Part shown: piece after piece, positions 35,241 through 43,539 of the stretch
How the letters are laid out: every line of letters begins with the position of its first letter
Numbering within the stretch: position 1 is the first letter of the stretch
Notes under the pieces: generated by a model
The model's database searches: none
The model's input: the letters and a program-made list of their open reading frames with translations, nothing else
Told to the model about the DNA's origin: nothing
NCBI RefSeq assembly: GCF_008180155.1
Contig: NZ_VSZS01000067.1
Span: forward strand, 186,001 to 250,000
Origin: Neoaquamicrobium microcysteis
GTDB taxonomy: Bacteria > Pseudomonadota > Alphaproteobacteria > Rhizobiales > Rhizobiaceae
Length of the DNA stretch: 64,000 nucleotides
Direction: 5' to 3'
Program-made: the position numbers and the translations under genes

Positions 35241-35292
35241 CGGCCGCAGGCGTGCGTTCGCGCGCCCGTGAATCGGTATACGGTCGGCAGGC

Positions 35293-37380
35293 ATGGCACT
35301 CAGCGAAAGCGTCTCACTTCCAGCAACGCGGAACTATGGCCGCGACGTAGCGCTGGCGATCGGCGTCATCACGATCCTGTCGATCCTGTTCCTGCCGATC
35401 CCGCCGTTCCTCATCGACTTCGGGCTGGCACTCTCGATCGCCGTTTCGGTGCTGATCCTGATGGTCGCGCTGTGGATGCAGCGGCCGCTCGACTTCACCT
35501 CATTCCCGACGATCCTGCTCATCGTCACGATGCTGCGCCTGGCATTGTCCATCGCCACGACGCGGGCGATCCTGTCGCACGGCAACGAAGGCACGAACGC
35601 CGCAGGCTACGTCATCGGCGGCTTCTCGAACCTCGTGATGGCCGGCGACTTCGTCATCGGCCTGATCGTGTTCCTCATCCTCATCACGGTGAACTTCATC
35701 GTCATCACCAAGGGCGCTACGCGTATCGCGGAAGTCGGCGCGCGCTTCACTCTCGACGCCATTCCCGGCAAGCAGATGTCAATCGACGCCGACCTTTCGG
35801 CAGGCGTGATCGACGACAAGGAAGCACAGCGCCGCCGCCGCGAGCTGGAAGAGGAAAGCTCCTTCTTCGGCTCGATGGACGGTGCGTCGAAATTCGTGCG
35901 CGGCGACGCCATCGCCGGCCTCATCATCACCGCCATCAACATCATCGGCGGCATCGCCATCGGCTACACCCGCCATGGCATGAGCATGGCGGAATCCTCC
36001 GACGTCTTCGTCAAGCTGTCGGTGGGCGACGGTCTGGCGACTCAGATCCCCGCACTGATCGTCTCGCTGTCGGCCGGCCTCGTCGTCTCGAAGGGCGGCA
36101 CGCGCGGCGCAACGGACGAGGCGGTCTTCGGCCAGCTCGGTGCATACCCGCGCGCTCTGTCGGTCTCGGCGCTGCTGATGTTCGCCATCGGCCTGATGCC
36201 GGGCCTGCCGGCATTCCCGTTCATGGCGCTGGCGCTTTGCCTGGCCACCATCGCCTACGTTATCCCTCAGCAGCGCAAGAAGCAGGCAGCCGCCCTGCAG
36301 GCCGTGGAACAGCAGGCAAAGGACGCCAAGGACGAGGAAGAGAAGCAGTCGATCAAGTCGTCGCTGAAGACCGCCGAGATCGAGCTTCTCATCGGCAAGC
36401 AGCTTTCCACGCGCCTTCTGACCTCGCATCAGGAATTGGCGTTCCGCATGGGCAAGATGCGCAAGAAGTTCGCCACACAGTACGGTTTCGTGGTGCCCGA
36501 GGTCCGGCTCACGGACGACTTCTCGATCCCGCCCAAGAGCTACCAGATCAAGATCCACGGCACCGTGGTCGCCGAATACCAGATGCGCGTCGGCGAGGTG
36601 ACGGTGCTGCTCGGCAACGGGCCGCTACCGGAGGTGCCCGGCGAGGAAGTCCGCGAGCCCGCCTTCGGCATGCGCGCATACTCCGTGTCCGAGATGTTCT
36701 CCGAGGATCTGAAGCGCGAGCGCTTCACCTTCGCCGACAACATGTCCGTGCTTCTGACGCACCTTTCCGAGGTCATCCGCAACAACTTGCCGCAGCTCCT
36801 CTCCTACAAGGACATGAAGGCGCTGATCGAACGGCAGGACCAGGAATACCGCAAGCTGATCGACGAGGTCTGCACCTCGCACATCTCCTATCCGGGCCTT
36901 CAGGCCGTGCTGAAGCTGCTGCTGGCCGAGCGCGTTTCGATCCGCAACCTGCACCTCATCATCGAGGCCATCGCGGAGATCGCGCCGCATGTGCGTCGCA
37001 CCGAGCAGATCGTGGAGCACGTGCGCATTCGCATGGCGCAGCAGATTTGCGGCGACCTGACCGAAAGCGGCGTGCTGAAAGTGCTCCGCCTCGGCAATCG
37101 CTGGGACCTCGCCTTCCATCAGGCGCTCAAGCGCGACGCCAAGGGCGAGATCCGCGAGTTCGACATCGACCCGCGGCTGCTGGAGGAATTCGGCAACGAA
37201 GCATCGAAGGCGGTGCGCCAGCATCTCGATGCCGGCGAGCGTTTCGTGCTCGTTTCCTCGCCCGACGCGCGGCCTTACGTCCGCATGATTATCGAACGGC
37301 TGTTCGCCACGCTGCCCGTGCTGTCGCATGTGGAGATCGCGCGCGGCGTGGAAGTACGCGTCCTCGGCTCCATTTCCTGA
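35293..37380 (+). CDS. flhA: Flagellar export protein FlhA
   Basis: FlhA, 695 residues, is the export-gate channel and docking platform for substrates and chaperones. About eight membrane segments occupy residues 15-320, including [20 protein letters not shown] and [20 protein letters not shown]. The cytoplasmic domain follows. It opens a new transcription unit with fliR and the small genes downstream. Confidence 0.97.
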   Translation: MALSESVSLPATRNYGRDVALAIGVITILSILFLPIPPFLIDFGLALSIAVSVLILMVALWMQRPLDFTSFPTILLIVTMLRLALSIATTRAILSHGNEGTNAAGYVIGGFSNLVMAGDFVIGLIVFLILITVNFIVITKGATRIAEVGARFTLDAIPGKQMSIDADLSAGVIDDKEAQRRRRELEEESSFFGSMDGASKFVRGDAIAGLIITAINIIGGIAIGYTRHGMSMAESSDVFVKLSVGDGLATQIPALIVSLSAGLVVSKGGTRGATDEAVFGQLGAYPRALSVSALLMFAIGLMPGLPAFPFMALALCLATIAYVIPQQRKKQAAALQAVEQQAKDAKDEEEKQSIKSSLKTAEIELLIGKQLSTRLLTSHQELAFRMGKMRKKFATQYGFVVPEVRLTDDFSIPPKSYQIKIHGTVVAEYQMRVGEVTVLLGNGPLPEVPGEEVREPAFGMRAYSVSEMFSEDLKRERFTFADNMSVLLTHLSEVIRNNLPQLLSYKDMKALIERQDQEYRKLIDEVCTSHISYPGLQAVLKLLLAERVSIRNLHLIIEAIAEIAPHVRRTEQIVEHVRIRMAQQICGDLTESGVLKVLRLGNRWDLAFHQALKRDAKGEIREFDIDPRLLEEFGNEASKAVRQHLDAGERFVLVSSPDARPYVRMIIERLFATLPVLSHVEIARGVEVRVLGSIS

Positions 37381-37391
37381 GGTGACGGCCG

Positions 37392-38153
37392 ATGTTTGCC
37401 GCCGGCCTCAATCTGGAAACGATCGCCTTCGCGGCGTTCCTGGCCTTCTGCCGCATCGGCGCCTGCTTCATGCTGATGCCCGGCCTGTCGAGCATGCGTG
37501 TAGCCATGCACGTCAGGCTGTTCGTCGCCATCGCCGTGACATGGGCGCTGCTGGCGCATCTGTGGGACTCGATCATCCCGCATCTGGACCGCACGCCGGA
37601 CGGCATGGTGCTGCTTGTGGCATCGGAACTTCTGATCGGCGCAACGATAGGGCTCGTGACTCGATTCTACACGCTCGCTCTGCAGTTCGCCGCATCAGCC
37701 ATCGCCATGACGGGTGGCTTCGGCGGCATGGCCGGGACGGTGGTCGAGGAAAACGAGCCGCAGGCTCCCCTTGCCGCCCTCATCACGCTCTGCGCGCTGA
37801 TGGTGCTTTTCATCTTTGATTTCCACCACGAGATATTCAAGGCGCTGGTTCTCTCCTACGAGGTCGCGCCCGTCTCGGGCTTCTTCGGCGCGCAGTCTGC
37901 GCTGATCGACCTCGTGGATACGCTGGCGCAATCCTTCTACATCACGCTGAGGCTGGCGAGCCCGTTTCTCGCCTATGCGATCCTGTTCAATCTCGCGATC
38001 GGCTTCGTCAACAAGCTGGCGCCGCAGATACCCGTCTACTTCGTCTCGCTGCCGTTCATCATCGTGGGGTGCCTGACGCTGCTTTATTTCGGCATCGGCA
38101 TGATGCTCAGCCTGTTCGTCGACGGCTTCATTCCGACCACCCTGGGAGGCTGA
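37392..38153 (+). CDS. fliR: Flagellar export gate protein FliR
   Basis: FliR, 253 residues, has about six membrane segments. The sequence ALSYEVAPVSGFFG-like after the long second loop and the FVNKLAPQIPVYFVSLPF motif fit FliR. It lies 11 bases after flhA. Confidence 0.95.
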   Translation: MFAAGLNLETIAFAAFLAFCRIGACFMLMPGLSSMRVAMHVRLFVAIAVTWALLAHLWDSIIPHLDRTPDGMVLLVASELLIGATIGLVTRFYTLALQFAASAIAMTGGFGGMAGTVVEENEPQAPLAALITLCALMVLFIFDFHHEIFKALVLSYEVAPVSGFFGAQSALIDLVDTLAQSFYITLRLASPFLAYAILFNLAIGFVNKLAPQIPVYFVSLPFIIVGCLTLLYFGIGMMLSLFVDGFIPTTLGG

Positions 38154-38154
38154 C

Positions 38155-38541
38155 ATGGCCGAACGCTCGGACCGCCTCAAACGGCTCGTCAGGCTGCAGA
38201 AGCAGATCAAGGCGCTGCACGAGACCCGTCACGCTACCCATCTGTCGAAGGCCGCTACCGCAAAGCAGGAAGCGGCCGAAATGCTGGATGCCCTCAACGC
38301 GGCATCGCCGCTGCCGGGCCTGTTTCCAGACCTCTACAACCGCCGCATCGTGGCGGCTATCGACCGCGAGGTCCGCGAGACCGACCGCGCCAGGCAGGAA
38401 GCCGACCGCGTGGCCACGGCCACAGCACGCACCAACATCGCCGAGCGCGCATGGCGTGAGGCGATGACCGCAGAAGAACGCGCCGCGGCTGAAAAAGAGC
38501 AGCTCGAGAACGTCGAACGCAAGCTGACTAATCTCAAGTAA
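38155..38541 (+). CDS. FliJ-like coiled-coil protein
   Basis: A 128-residue, highly charged, all-helical protein with two long predicted coiled-coil stretches (about 5-45 and 60-126). It starts one base after the fliR stop. Size, composition and context suggest FliJ, the central stalk of the FliI ATPase, which is otherwise missing from the window. The family has little conserved sequence, so this remains a suggestion. Confidence 0.55.
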   Translation: MAERSDRLKRLVRLQKQIKALHETRHATHLSKAATAKQEAAEMLDALNAASPLPGLFPDLYNRRIVAAIDREVRETDRARQEADRVATATARTNIAERAWREAMTAEERAAAEKEQLENVERKLTNLK

Positions 38542-38606
38542 GCCTGCCACAAGCTTGTCGCTGCATATTCACGCCAACGAAATCAATATTTAGGGAGACC
38601 CTGCCA

Positions 38607-39152
38607 TTGGCGATTTCCACCCCCGGCGACATCGTGCTGGACGTGGTGCGCGCTGCCGACCCGGCAGCCGCGGAAGCCGCCCGGGCAAAGCTCGCCTCGT
38701 TTGCCGGCAAGGCACCGGGGGTCGAGTTCTCAGCGGCGGGTTCGCCCTCGCCGGCCGGCGCGCCGTCGGGCTCCGCCACTGCAGAAACCTTCAGGAAATT
38801 CGAAGCCGTCGTGCTGCAGACCTTCGTCCAGACCATGCTGCCCAAGGAGACCGAGGCGGTCTACGGGCAAGGCATGGCGGGCGAGATGTGGCAGTCGCTG
38901 CTGGCCGAGCAGCTGGCAAATGCGATGGCTGCGCGGGGCGGAATCGGCATAGCCGACCGCATCCTGCGCGACCACTATCAGGCGGAGGAAAACGCTTCGC
39001 TCGACCCTACCCGGCATGATGCCGCGGCCGACCTGTCCGAACGGGATGCGCAGGAAATGTTGTCCGTCGCGCTCGTTCAGGAAATCCAGCGCAGGACGGC
39101 GCAATCCCTAAACGAAGACCGTGCGGCCGTCACACCGACCACCGGCCGCTAA
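38607..39152 (+). CDS. FlgJ-like rod-binding protein (no muramidase domain)
   Basis: A 181-residue protein with the FlgJ N-terminal rod-binding domain at about 55-115 (FRKFEAVVLQTFVQTMLPKE, ETEAVYGQGMAGEMWQSLLA). The peptidoglycan hydrolase half of enteric FlgJ is absent; a separate transglycosylase is encoded at 28259. The start is a TTG with AGGGAGA upstream. A weak version of the flagellar promoter element (CACAAG at 38548) precedes it. Confidence 0.8.
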   Translation: MAISTPGDIVLDVVRAADPAAAEAARAKLASFAGKAPGVEFSAAGSPSPAGAPSGSATAETFRKFEAVVLQTFVQTMLPKETEAVYGQGMAGEMWQSLLAEQLANAMAARGGIGIADRILRDHYQAEENASLDPTRHDAAADLSERDAQEMLSVALVQEIQRRTAQSLNEDRAAVTPTTGR

Positions 39153-39182
39153 CATCAGTCAGAGTCAGATGAGAAAAGCTCA

Positions 39183-39599
39183 ATGCCAGACAACGCGGAT
39201 TTCATGCAGCCTTCCCACCCCAGCGGCGAAAGCGCCGGGGCGGCGCTCATGAACCTCTCCGCCATCATCGGCCGCATCGAGGAAACCGTGGACGCCGAGA
39301 CCGCGTCGATCCGCACCGACGTGCGCTTCGACATCAAGGCATCCAACCTTCGCAAGAGCCGCTATTTGTACGAGCTCAACAGGGCGGTCTCCAACCTCGG
39401 CAACATCACGCTGGGCGACGAGCATCGCAGCGACATCATAAGGCTGCGCGAGAAGCTGACGGCCAACGAAGCGGCCATCCTCGCCCACCTCAACGCGGTG
39501 ACGGAAGTCGCCACGCTGATGCAGGAGGCCATCCAGCGCGCCGAGGCCGACGGCACCTACACCGCGAGCGAGTTCGGCAGGATGGATAGCCCTGCATGA
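39183..39599 (+). CDS. FlgN-like flagellar chaperone
   Basis: A 138-residue helical protein with segments ASNLRKSRYLYELNRAVSNL and LREKLTANEAAILAHLNAVT, resembling the FlgN family of FlgK/FlgL export chaperones. The gene end overlaps the next start by 4 bases. The assignment rests on helix pattern and context and is moderate. Confidence 0.55.
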   Translation: MPDNADFMQPSHPSGESAGAALMNLSAIIGRIEETVDAETASIRTDVRFDIKASNLRKSRYLYELNRAVSNLGNITLGDEHRSDIIRLREKLTANEAAILAHLNAVTEVATLMQEAIQRAEADGTYTASEFGRMDSPA

Positions 39600-40081
39600 T
39601 AAAGTTCATGGTCGCTGCGCTCTGGATCAGCATCGCAACGACGGGCGCGATGCTGTACTCGTTCCAGTCGGCCCAGCAGCCCGAGGGAGCGGCGGAGGCG
39701 GAACCCACCGCGTTCCACGGGCTCGACTATGTGCAGACGGGCATCATCTCGGTGCCCGTCTTCGATCACGGCCGCGTCTACGGATATTTCCTCGCCCGGC
39801 TCGTCTTTACGGCCGAGGGCAAGAGGCTGGCAACGCTGAAGCTGCCTGCCGAAGCGCTGCTTGCCGACCAGGTCTATACGCATCTCTACGCCAATCCGGA
39901 GATCGACTTCACCAAGCGCGACGACCTCGACATCAACGCCTTTCGCGAAAGCATCCGCGCGGGCGTGAACGAGCGGCTCGGCGAACCGCTGATCCACGAA
40001 GTCCTCGTCGAGCAGATCGATTTCCTGCCGAAGGACGAGGCAGGTTCCAGCAAGGCGCAGCCGGCGGCAGCCGTAAACTGA
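39596..40081 (+). CDS. FliL-like membrane-anchored protein of the flagellar locus
   Basis: A 161-residue protein with one N-terminal membrane segment (about 4-22) and a periplasmic domain. The order of elements (YVQTGIISVPVFDHGRVYGY, later VNERLGEPLIHEVLVEQIDF) resembles the periplasmic domain of FliL. Since fliL itself is at the left edge, this would be a second, divergent member. It is the last gene of the flagellar locus and coupled to the FlgN-like gene. No function is established by sequence alone. Confidence 0.75.
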   Translation: MIKFMVAALWISIATTGAMLYSFQSAQQPEGAAEAEPTAFHGLDYVQTGIISVPVFDHGRVYGYFLARLVFTAEGKRLATLKLPAEALLADQVYTHLYANPEIDFTKRDDLDINAFRESIRAGVNERLGEPLIHEVLVEQIDFLPKDEAGSSKAQPAAAVN

Positions 40082-40084
40082 CCG

Positions 40085-40906
40085 TTATTCGAAGCGTGGC
40101 TTGCGCTTCTCCAGAAAGGCCTTGAGGCCTTCTTTCGCATCCGCGCCCGTCTGTGACAGCGCGGCGCTCAGGCTTTCCGTATAGAGCCCGTCCTCGTGCG
40201 ACATGCTGCCGATGCGCGCGATGGACTGGATGATGAGATAGTTGACCAGGGACGCGTTGCCGGCCACCTCGGCGGCCAGTTCGCCAGCCCTGGCAACGGC
40301 CTCGCCGTCCTCGACCAGATGATGCGCCAGCCCCAGCCGCACGCCTTCCTCGCCGTCGTAGCTGCGCCCCGTCAGCATCATCTCGGTCATGCGGTCCGGG
40401 CCCAGAATGCGCCCTACGCGCACCGTCGCGCCGCCACCCACGAAGATGCCGCGCTTGCCTTCCGGCAGCCGGAAGATCGCGGACCGCTCCGCCACGCGCA
40501 CATGCGCGGCAGCGGCCAGTTCAAGCCCGCCACCCATGACCGCGCCAGTCAGTGCGACGACCACCGGCACGCCGGAAAACTGGATCATGTCGGTCAGCCG
40601 GTGCCAGTTGCGGGAATGGCGCATGACCTGTTCGGGCTCGCGCTCGACCTGTTCCGAAAGATCGAGCCCGGAGGAGAAATGGCCGCCCGCGCCGCTGATG
40701 ACGATTGCGCGCACGCCTTCAGGAATCGCTCCGAAGAAGCTTCGCAGCCCGTCCAACATGGCATCGTTGACCGCATTGCGCTTTTCGGGCCGGTTGAGAA
40801 CCAGCCGCGCGATTGACCCCTCGATACTGATCAGAACCGCCGGGTTTTCGCTCTCCACCGGCTTTGCCCCGCCATTGTTGCCGCTTGCGTCACTCACGCT
40901 CGACAC
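40085..40906 (-). CDS. Enoyl-CoA hydratase/isomerase family protein
   Basis: A crotonase-fold enzyme of about 273 residues. The oxyanion-hole sequence (ISGAGGHFSSGLDLSE) and both catalytic glutamates of hydratases (GGGLELA and RLPEGKRGIF) are present, so hydration of a 2-enoyl-CoA is likely. It may begin at GTG 40906 or GTG 40897. It diverges from a MarR gene across a 21-bp inverted repeat (40916-40936). In this module it could act like LiuC/AtuE (methyl- or isohexenyl-glutaconyl-CoA hydratase) or on a hydroxycinnamoyl-CoA; the substrate is not resolved. Confidence 0.88.
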   Translation of the reverse strand: MSSVSDASGNNGGAKPVESENPAVLISIEGSIARLVLNRPEKRNAVNDAMLDGLRSFFGAIPEGVRAIVISGAGGHFSSGLDLSEQVEREPEQVMRHSRNWHRLTDMIQFSGVPVVVALTGAVMGGGLELAAAAHVRVAERSAIFRLPEGKRGIFVGGGATVRVGRILGPDRMTEMMLTGRSYDGEEGVRLGLAHHLVEDGEAVARAGELAAEVAGNASLVNYLIIQSIARIGSMSHEDGLYTESLSAALSQTGADAKEGLKAFLEKRKPRFE

Positions 40907-40915
40907 TGCCCCATA

Positions 40916-40936
40916 ATTGTTTCATCATATAACAAT
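40916..40936. promoter_or_regulatory. Predicted MarR operator, hydratase/marR intergenic
   Basis: ATTGTT, nine bases, AACAAT: a 21-bp inverted repeat located 10 bases upstream of the hydratase start. It has the same length and outer half-sites as the site at 43471-43491 before the ligase gene. Such sites next to a marR gene are usually the binding sites of that repressor. Confidence 0.7.
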
Positions 40937-41107
40937 ATATCGGTTTTGCAGGGCGCCGTCGAGGGGATCGGCAAAACGGGTGAAAACCATCTGCCGCCAC
41001 GATAGGATGGCGATACGCAGCCGCGATTCGAGAGCCGGCAACGCATCGATCCGTCGAACCGGAACGTTTTCCGGCCGCGAGCATGTGAGGAGACGCGTCG
41101 AGGACTC

Positions 41108-41593
41108 ATGGCAGGCAGCACGGACGGCGAAAAACGAAACCACACCTCCGGCGTGCCCGCCGGCATTCCCGAGATGGGCGAGATCGTCGGCTACAAGCTG
41201 CGGCGGGCACAGCTCTTCGTGTTTCAGGATTTCATCGAAAGCTTCGCGAAGATGAAGCTGCGGCCGGCCGAGTTCTCCGTGCTGGCGATCATCGCCCGCA
41301 CGCCCGGCCAGAAGCAGACCGAAATCGCCGAGCAACTCGGCATCAAGCGTGCGAACTTCGTAGCCCTCATGGACGGGCTGGAGCGCCGCGGGCTTGCGGA
41401 ACGCCGAAAGGCCGCGACCGACAAGCGCTCGCATTCGCTTCACCTGACGCCGGAGGGCGCACGCTTCGTCGACAAGATGACCAGCGTCTGGCGCAATCAC
41501 GAGGAGCGCCTGATCGAGCGCTTGGGCGGACCCGAGGCGCGCGCCGCTCTGCTGGATCTGCTCGGTCGACTGCTCGACGACCCGGAGCGCTGA
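41108..41593 (+). CDS. MarR family transcriptional regulator
   Basis: A 161-residue winged-helix regulator. The recognition region (KQTEIAEQLGIKRANFVALM) and wing (RRKAATDKRSHSLHLTPEG) are typical. It is flanked by a hydratase gene and an acyl-CoA ligase gene, both on the opposite strand and both with a matching 21-bp operator. MarR proteins in hydroxycinnamate operons (CouR, FerC) respond to aryl-CoA thioesters; a CoA-ester ligand is therefore likely but unproven. GAGGA precedes the ATG. Confidence 0.92.
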   Translation: MAGSTDGEKRNHTSGVPAGIPEMGEIVGYKLRRAQLFVFQDFIESFAKMKLRPAEFSVLAIIARTPGQKQTEIAEQLGIKRANFVALMDGLERRGLAERRKAATDKRSHSLHLTPEGARFVDKMTSVWRNHEERLIERLGGPEARAALLDLLGRLLDDPER

Positions 41594-41600
41594 AGGCGCG

Positions 41601-43457
41601 CTATCGGTTGATGGCGATGACGTGGGGCGGCAAGGGTTCGGCATAGAGGTCTTCCACCAGACCCGCGCGCGCTTCCATGACGGCGCGCTGGTTGATCGAG
41701 CCCTTGTCGGTGATCTCGTGCGCGTCGATCGCCGGGGGGCTGTCGAGGATGATTGCACCCGCTACCCGATTGGAACTGCCGGTGGCCTGTGCCGCCAGCC
41801 GCGCCAGACCTTGCGCGATGGACTGCCGGATTGCGGGATGCGCGGCGAGTTCCGCCTCGCCGGCCGCATGCAGCGACGCATCGGCTTTGCGGGCGGCATC
41901 CACGTCGAGGAACAGCAGCGCGCCGATATGGTTGCGGTCGAGCCCGGTCAGCACCGCATCGCGCACCAGCGGCGCGCAGGCACGCACCACGCCGGCCCGC
42001 ACGGCCGCCATGTTCACCCATGTTCCGGTCGAAAGCTTGAAGTCTTCCGACACGCGGCCATCGAAGAGAAACCCCCTGGCCGGGTCGTTCTCGTCGACAA
42101 ATTTCAGCGCGTCGCCGATGCGGTAGAAGCCCTCCTCGTCGAAGCTCTCCGTGGTCTTGTCGGGTTGCCGCCAGTAGCCTGGCGTGATGTTGGGGCCGCG
42201 CAGCCGCGCCTCCAGCTTTCGGCCGTCGGGCACGAGCTTCAGTTCCAGCCCCGGCGCAGGCAGGCCCACCTCGCCCGGCCGCTCGACGGCCCATGTCGTG
42301 GTGCAGGCGAACGGCGCGGTCTCGGTCGAGCCGTAGCCGGTGATTATCATGATCTTCTCGCCGACGGCCTCACGCGCCAGACGCTCCAGCGCATCCCACA
42401 CATGCTGGGCAAGCCCGGCACCGGCATATTGCAGCAGCTTGACGCGTGAAAAGAAATTGTCGCGCAGGGTGGCATTGGCGGCCAGATGCTCGCTCAGCAT
42501 CTCGTAGCCCTTGGGAACGTTGAAATAGAGGGTAGGCGCCACCTCCTCGAGATTGCGCACCGTTTTCGCGATGCCGGCAGGCGTCGGCGCTCCGTCGTCG
42601 ATATGGAGCGTGCCGCCATTGTAGAGCGCGATGCCGAAATTGTGGTTGCCACCGGCGGTGTGGTTCCAGGGCAGCCAGTCGACCATCACCGGCGGCTCAT
42701 CGCGCAGGAACGCCAGCGCCGACGCGATCATCATCTGGTTGGAGCACATCATACGCTGCGTGTTGATGACCGCCTTCGGCATGCCGGTGGAGCCGGAGGT
42801 GAACAGGAACTTCGCCACCGTATCGCCATCGACGGCGGCGTTGGCGTCATCGACCGCATCGGTCGGCTTCGTCGCCAGCATGTCGTCGAAACTGTCGGCG
42901 GCCATGCCGACGACCGGATCGCGCGCGACGACCAACTTCATCTGCGGGGTCGCCACCGCAGCAAGCGCCTTCGCAAAAGCCCCGCCATCGGCAGCGAAGA
43001 CCATGCCCGGGTTCAGTAGCGAGAAGACGTGGCGCAGCTTTGCGTGGTCGCTGGAGACCAGCGAATAGGCTGGAGAGATCGGCGCGAACGGCACCCCGGC
43101 CATCATGCAGCCCAGCGCCAGCAGGCCATGCTCCAGACTGTTGCCCGAAAGGATCGCCACGGGACGCTCCGCACCGAGGCCGAGGTCGAGCACATATTGC
43201 GCGATGGCGCGCGCCTTTTCACGCGCCTGTGCGAACGAGCATCTGCGCCATTGGCCGTCGGGACCACGGTCTGCAAGGAATGTGCGGTCGGGCGCGGCGT
43301 CTGCCCAATGGTCGAGGCAGTCGATCATCGAGCGCGGATAGTCGCCGAGCGGCTGACGCGAACGCACGACGACGACGCCGTCAGCGCGCCGCTCGACATC
43401 CACCGCCAGTTCGCCCATGTGAACCGGGCGCATGCCCGCAACGGACACTATCGGCAT
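41601..43457 (-). CDS. Feruloyl-CoA synthase-type acyl-CoA ligase
   Basis: A 618-residue AMP-forming ligase. The P-loop TSGSTGMPKAVINTQ and the Y-G-S-T-E motif (TGYGSTETAPF) are clear. The stretches ILSGNSLEHGLLALGCMMAG and FAPISPAYSLVSSDHAKLRH match feruloyl-CoA synthases rather than general fatty acid ligases. GGGAGG nine bases before ATG 43457 fixes the start. It would activate a free acid to its CoA thioester. A MarR operator copy lies immediately upstream of the ribosome-binding site. Confidence 0.85.
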   Translation of the reverse strand: MPIVSVAGMRPVHMGELAVDVERRADGVVVVRSRQPLGDYPRSMIDCLDHWADAAPDRTFLADRGPDGQWRRCSFAQAREKARAIAQYVLDLGLGAERPVAILSGNSLEHGLLALGCMMAGVPFAPISPAYSLVSSDHAKLRHVFSLLNPGMVFAADGGAFAKALAAVATPQMKLVVARDPVVGMAADSFDDMLATKPTDAVDDANAAVDGDTVAKFLFTSGSTGMPKAVINTQRMMCSNQMMIASALAFLRDEPPVMVDWLPWNHTAGGNHNFGIALYNGGTLHIDDGAPTPAGIAKTVRNLEEVAPTLYFNVPKGYEMLSEHLAANATLRDNFFSRVKLLQYAGAGLAQHVWDALERLAREAVGEKIMIITGYGSTETAPFACTTTWAVERPGEVGLPAPGLELKLVPDGRKLEARLRGPNITPGYWRQPDKTTESFDEEGFYRIGDALKFVDENDPARGFLFDGRVSEDFKLSTGTWVNMAAVRAGVVRACAPLVRDAVLTGLDRNHIGALLFLDVDAARKADASLHAAGEAELAAHPAIRQSIAQGLARLAAQATGSSNRVAGAIILDSPPAIDAHEITDKGSINQRAVMEARAGLVEDLYAEPLPPHVIAINR

Positions 43458-43470
43458 CAGCAACCTCCCT

Positions 43471-43491
43471 ATTGTTATCAACCATAACAAT
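43471..43491. promoter_or_regulatory. Predicted MarR operator before the ligase gene
   Basis: ATTGTTAT, five bases, ATAACAAT: a perfect 8-bp-arm inverted repeat of 21 bp, starting 14 bases upstream of the ligase ATG. It matches the site at 40916-40936 in outer half-sites and total length. Confidence 0.75.
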
Positions 43492-43539
43492 ATCGGGTAC
43501 ACGGATCAAGCATCGTCGCGCCGGCCCGGAGATGAAGGA

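Noticed and set aside
35268-37385. A 705-codon open frame overlapping flhA in another frame
   Set aside because: FlhA is unambiguous in its own frame; the alternative product is almost entirely Arg, Pro, Gly and Ala low complexity.
41108-43457. Reading the MarR-ligase-hydratase set as a plain ferulate-to-vanillin operon
   Set aside because: The hydratase has both hydratase glutamates but I see no features specific to the hydroxycinnamoyl-CoA hydratase-lyase, there is no vanillin dehydrogenase, and a carboxylase lies in the same cluster.
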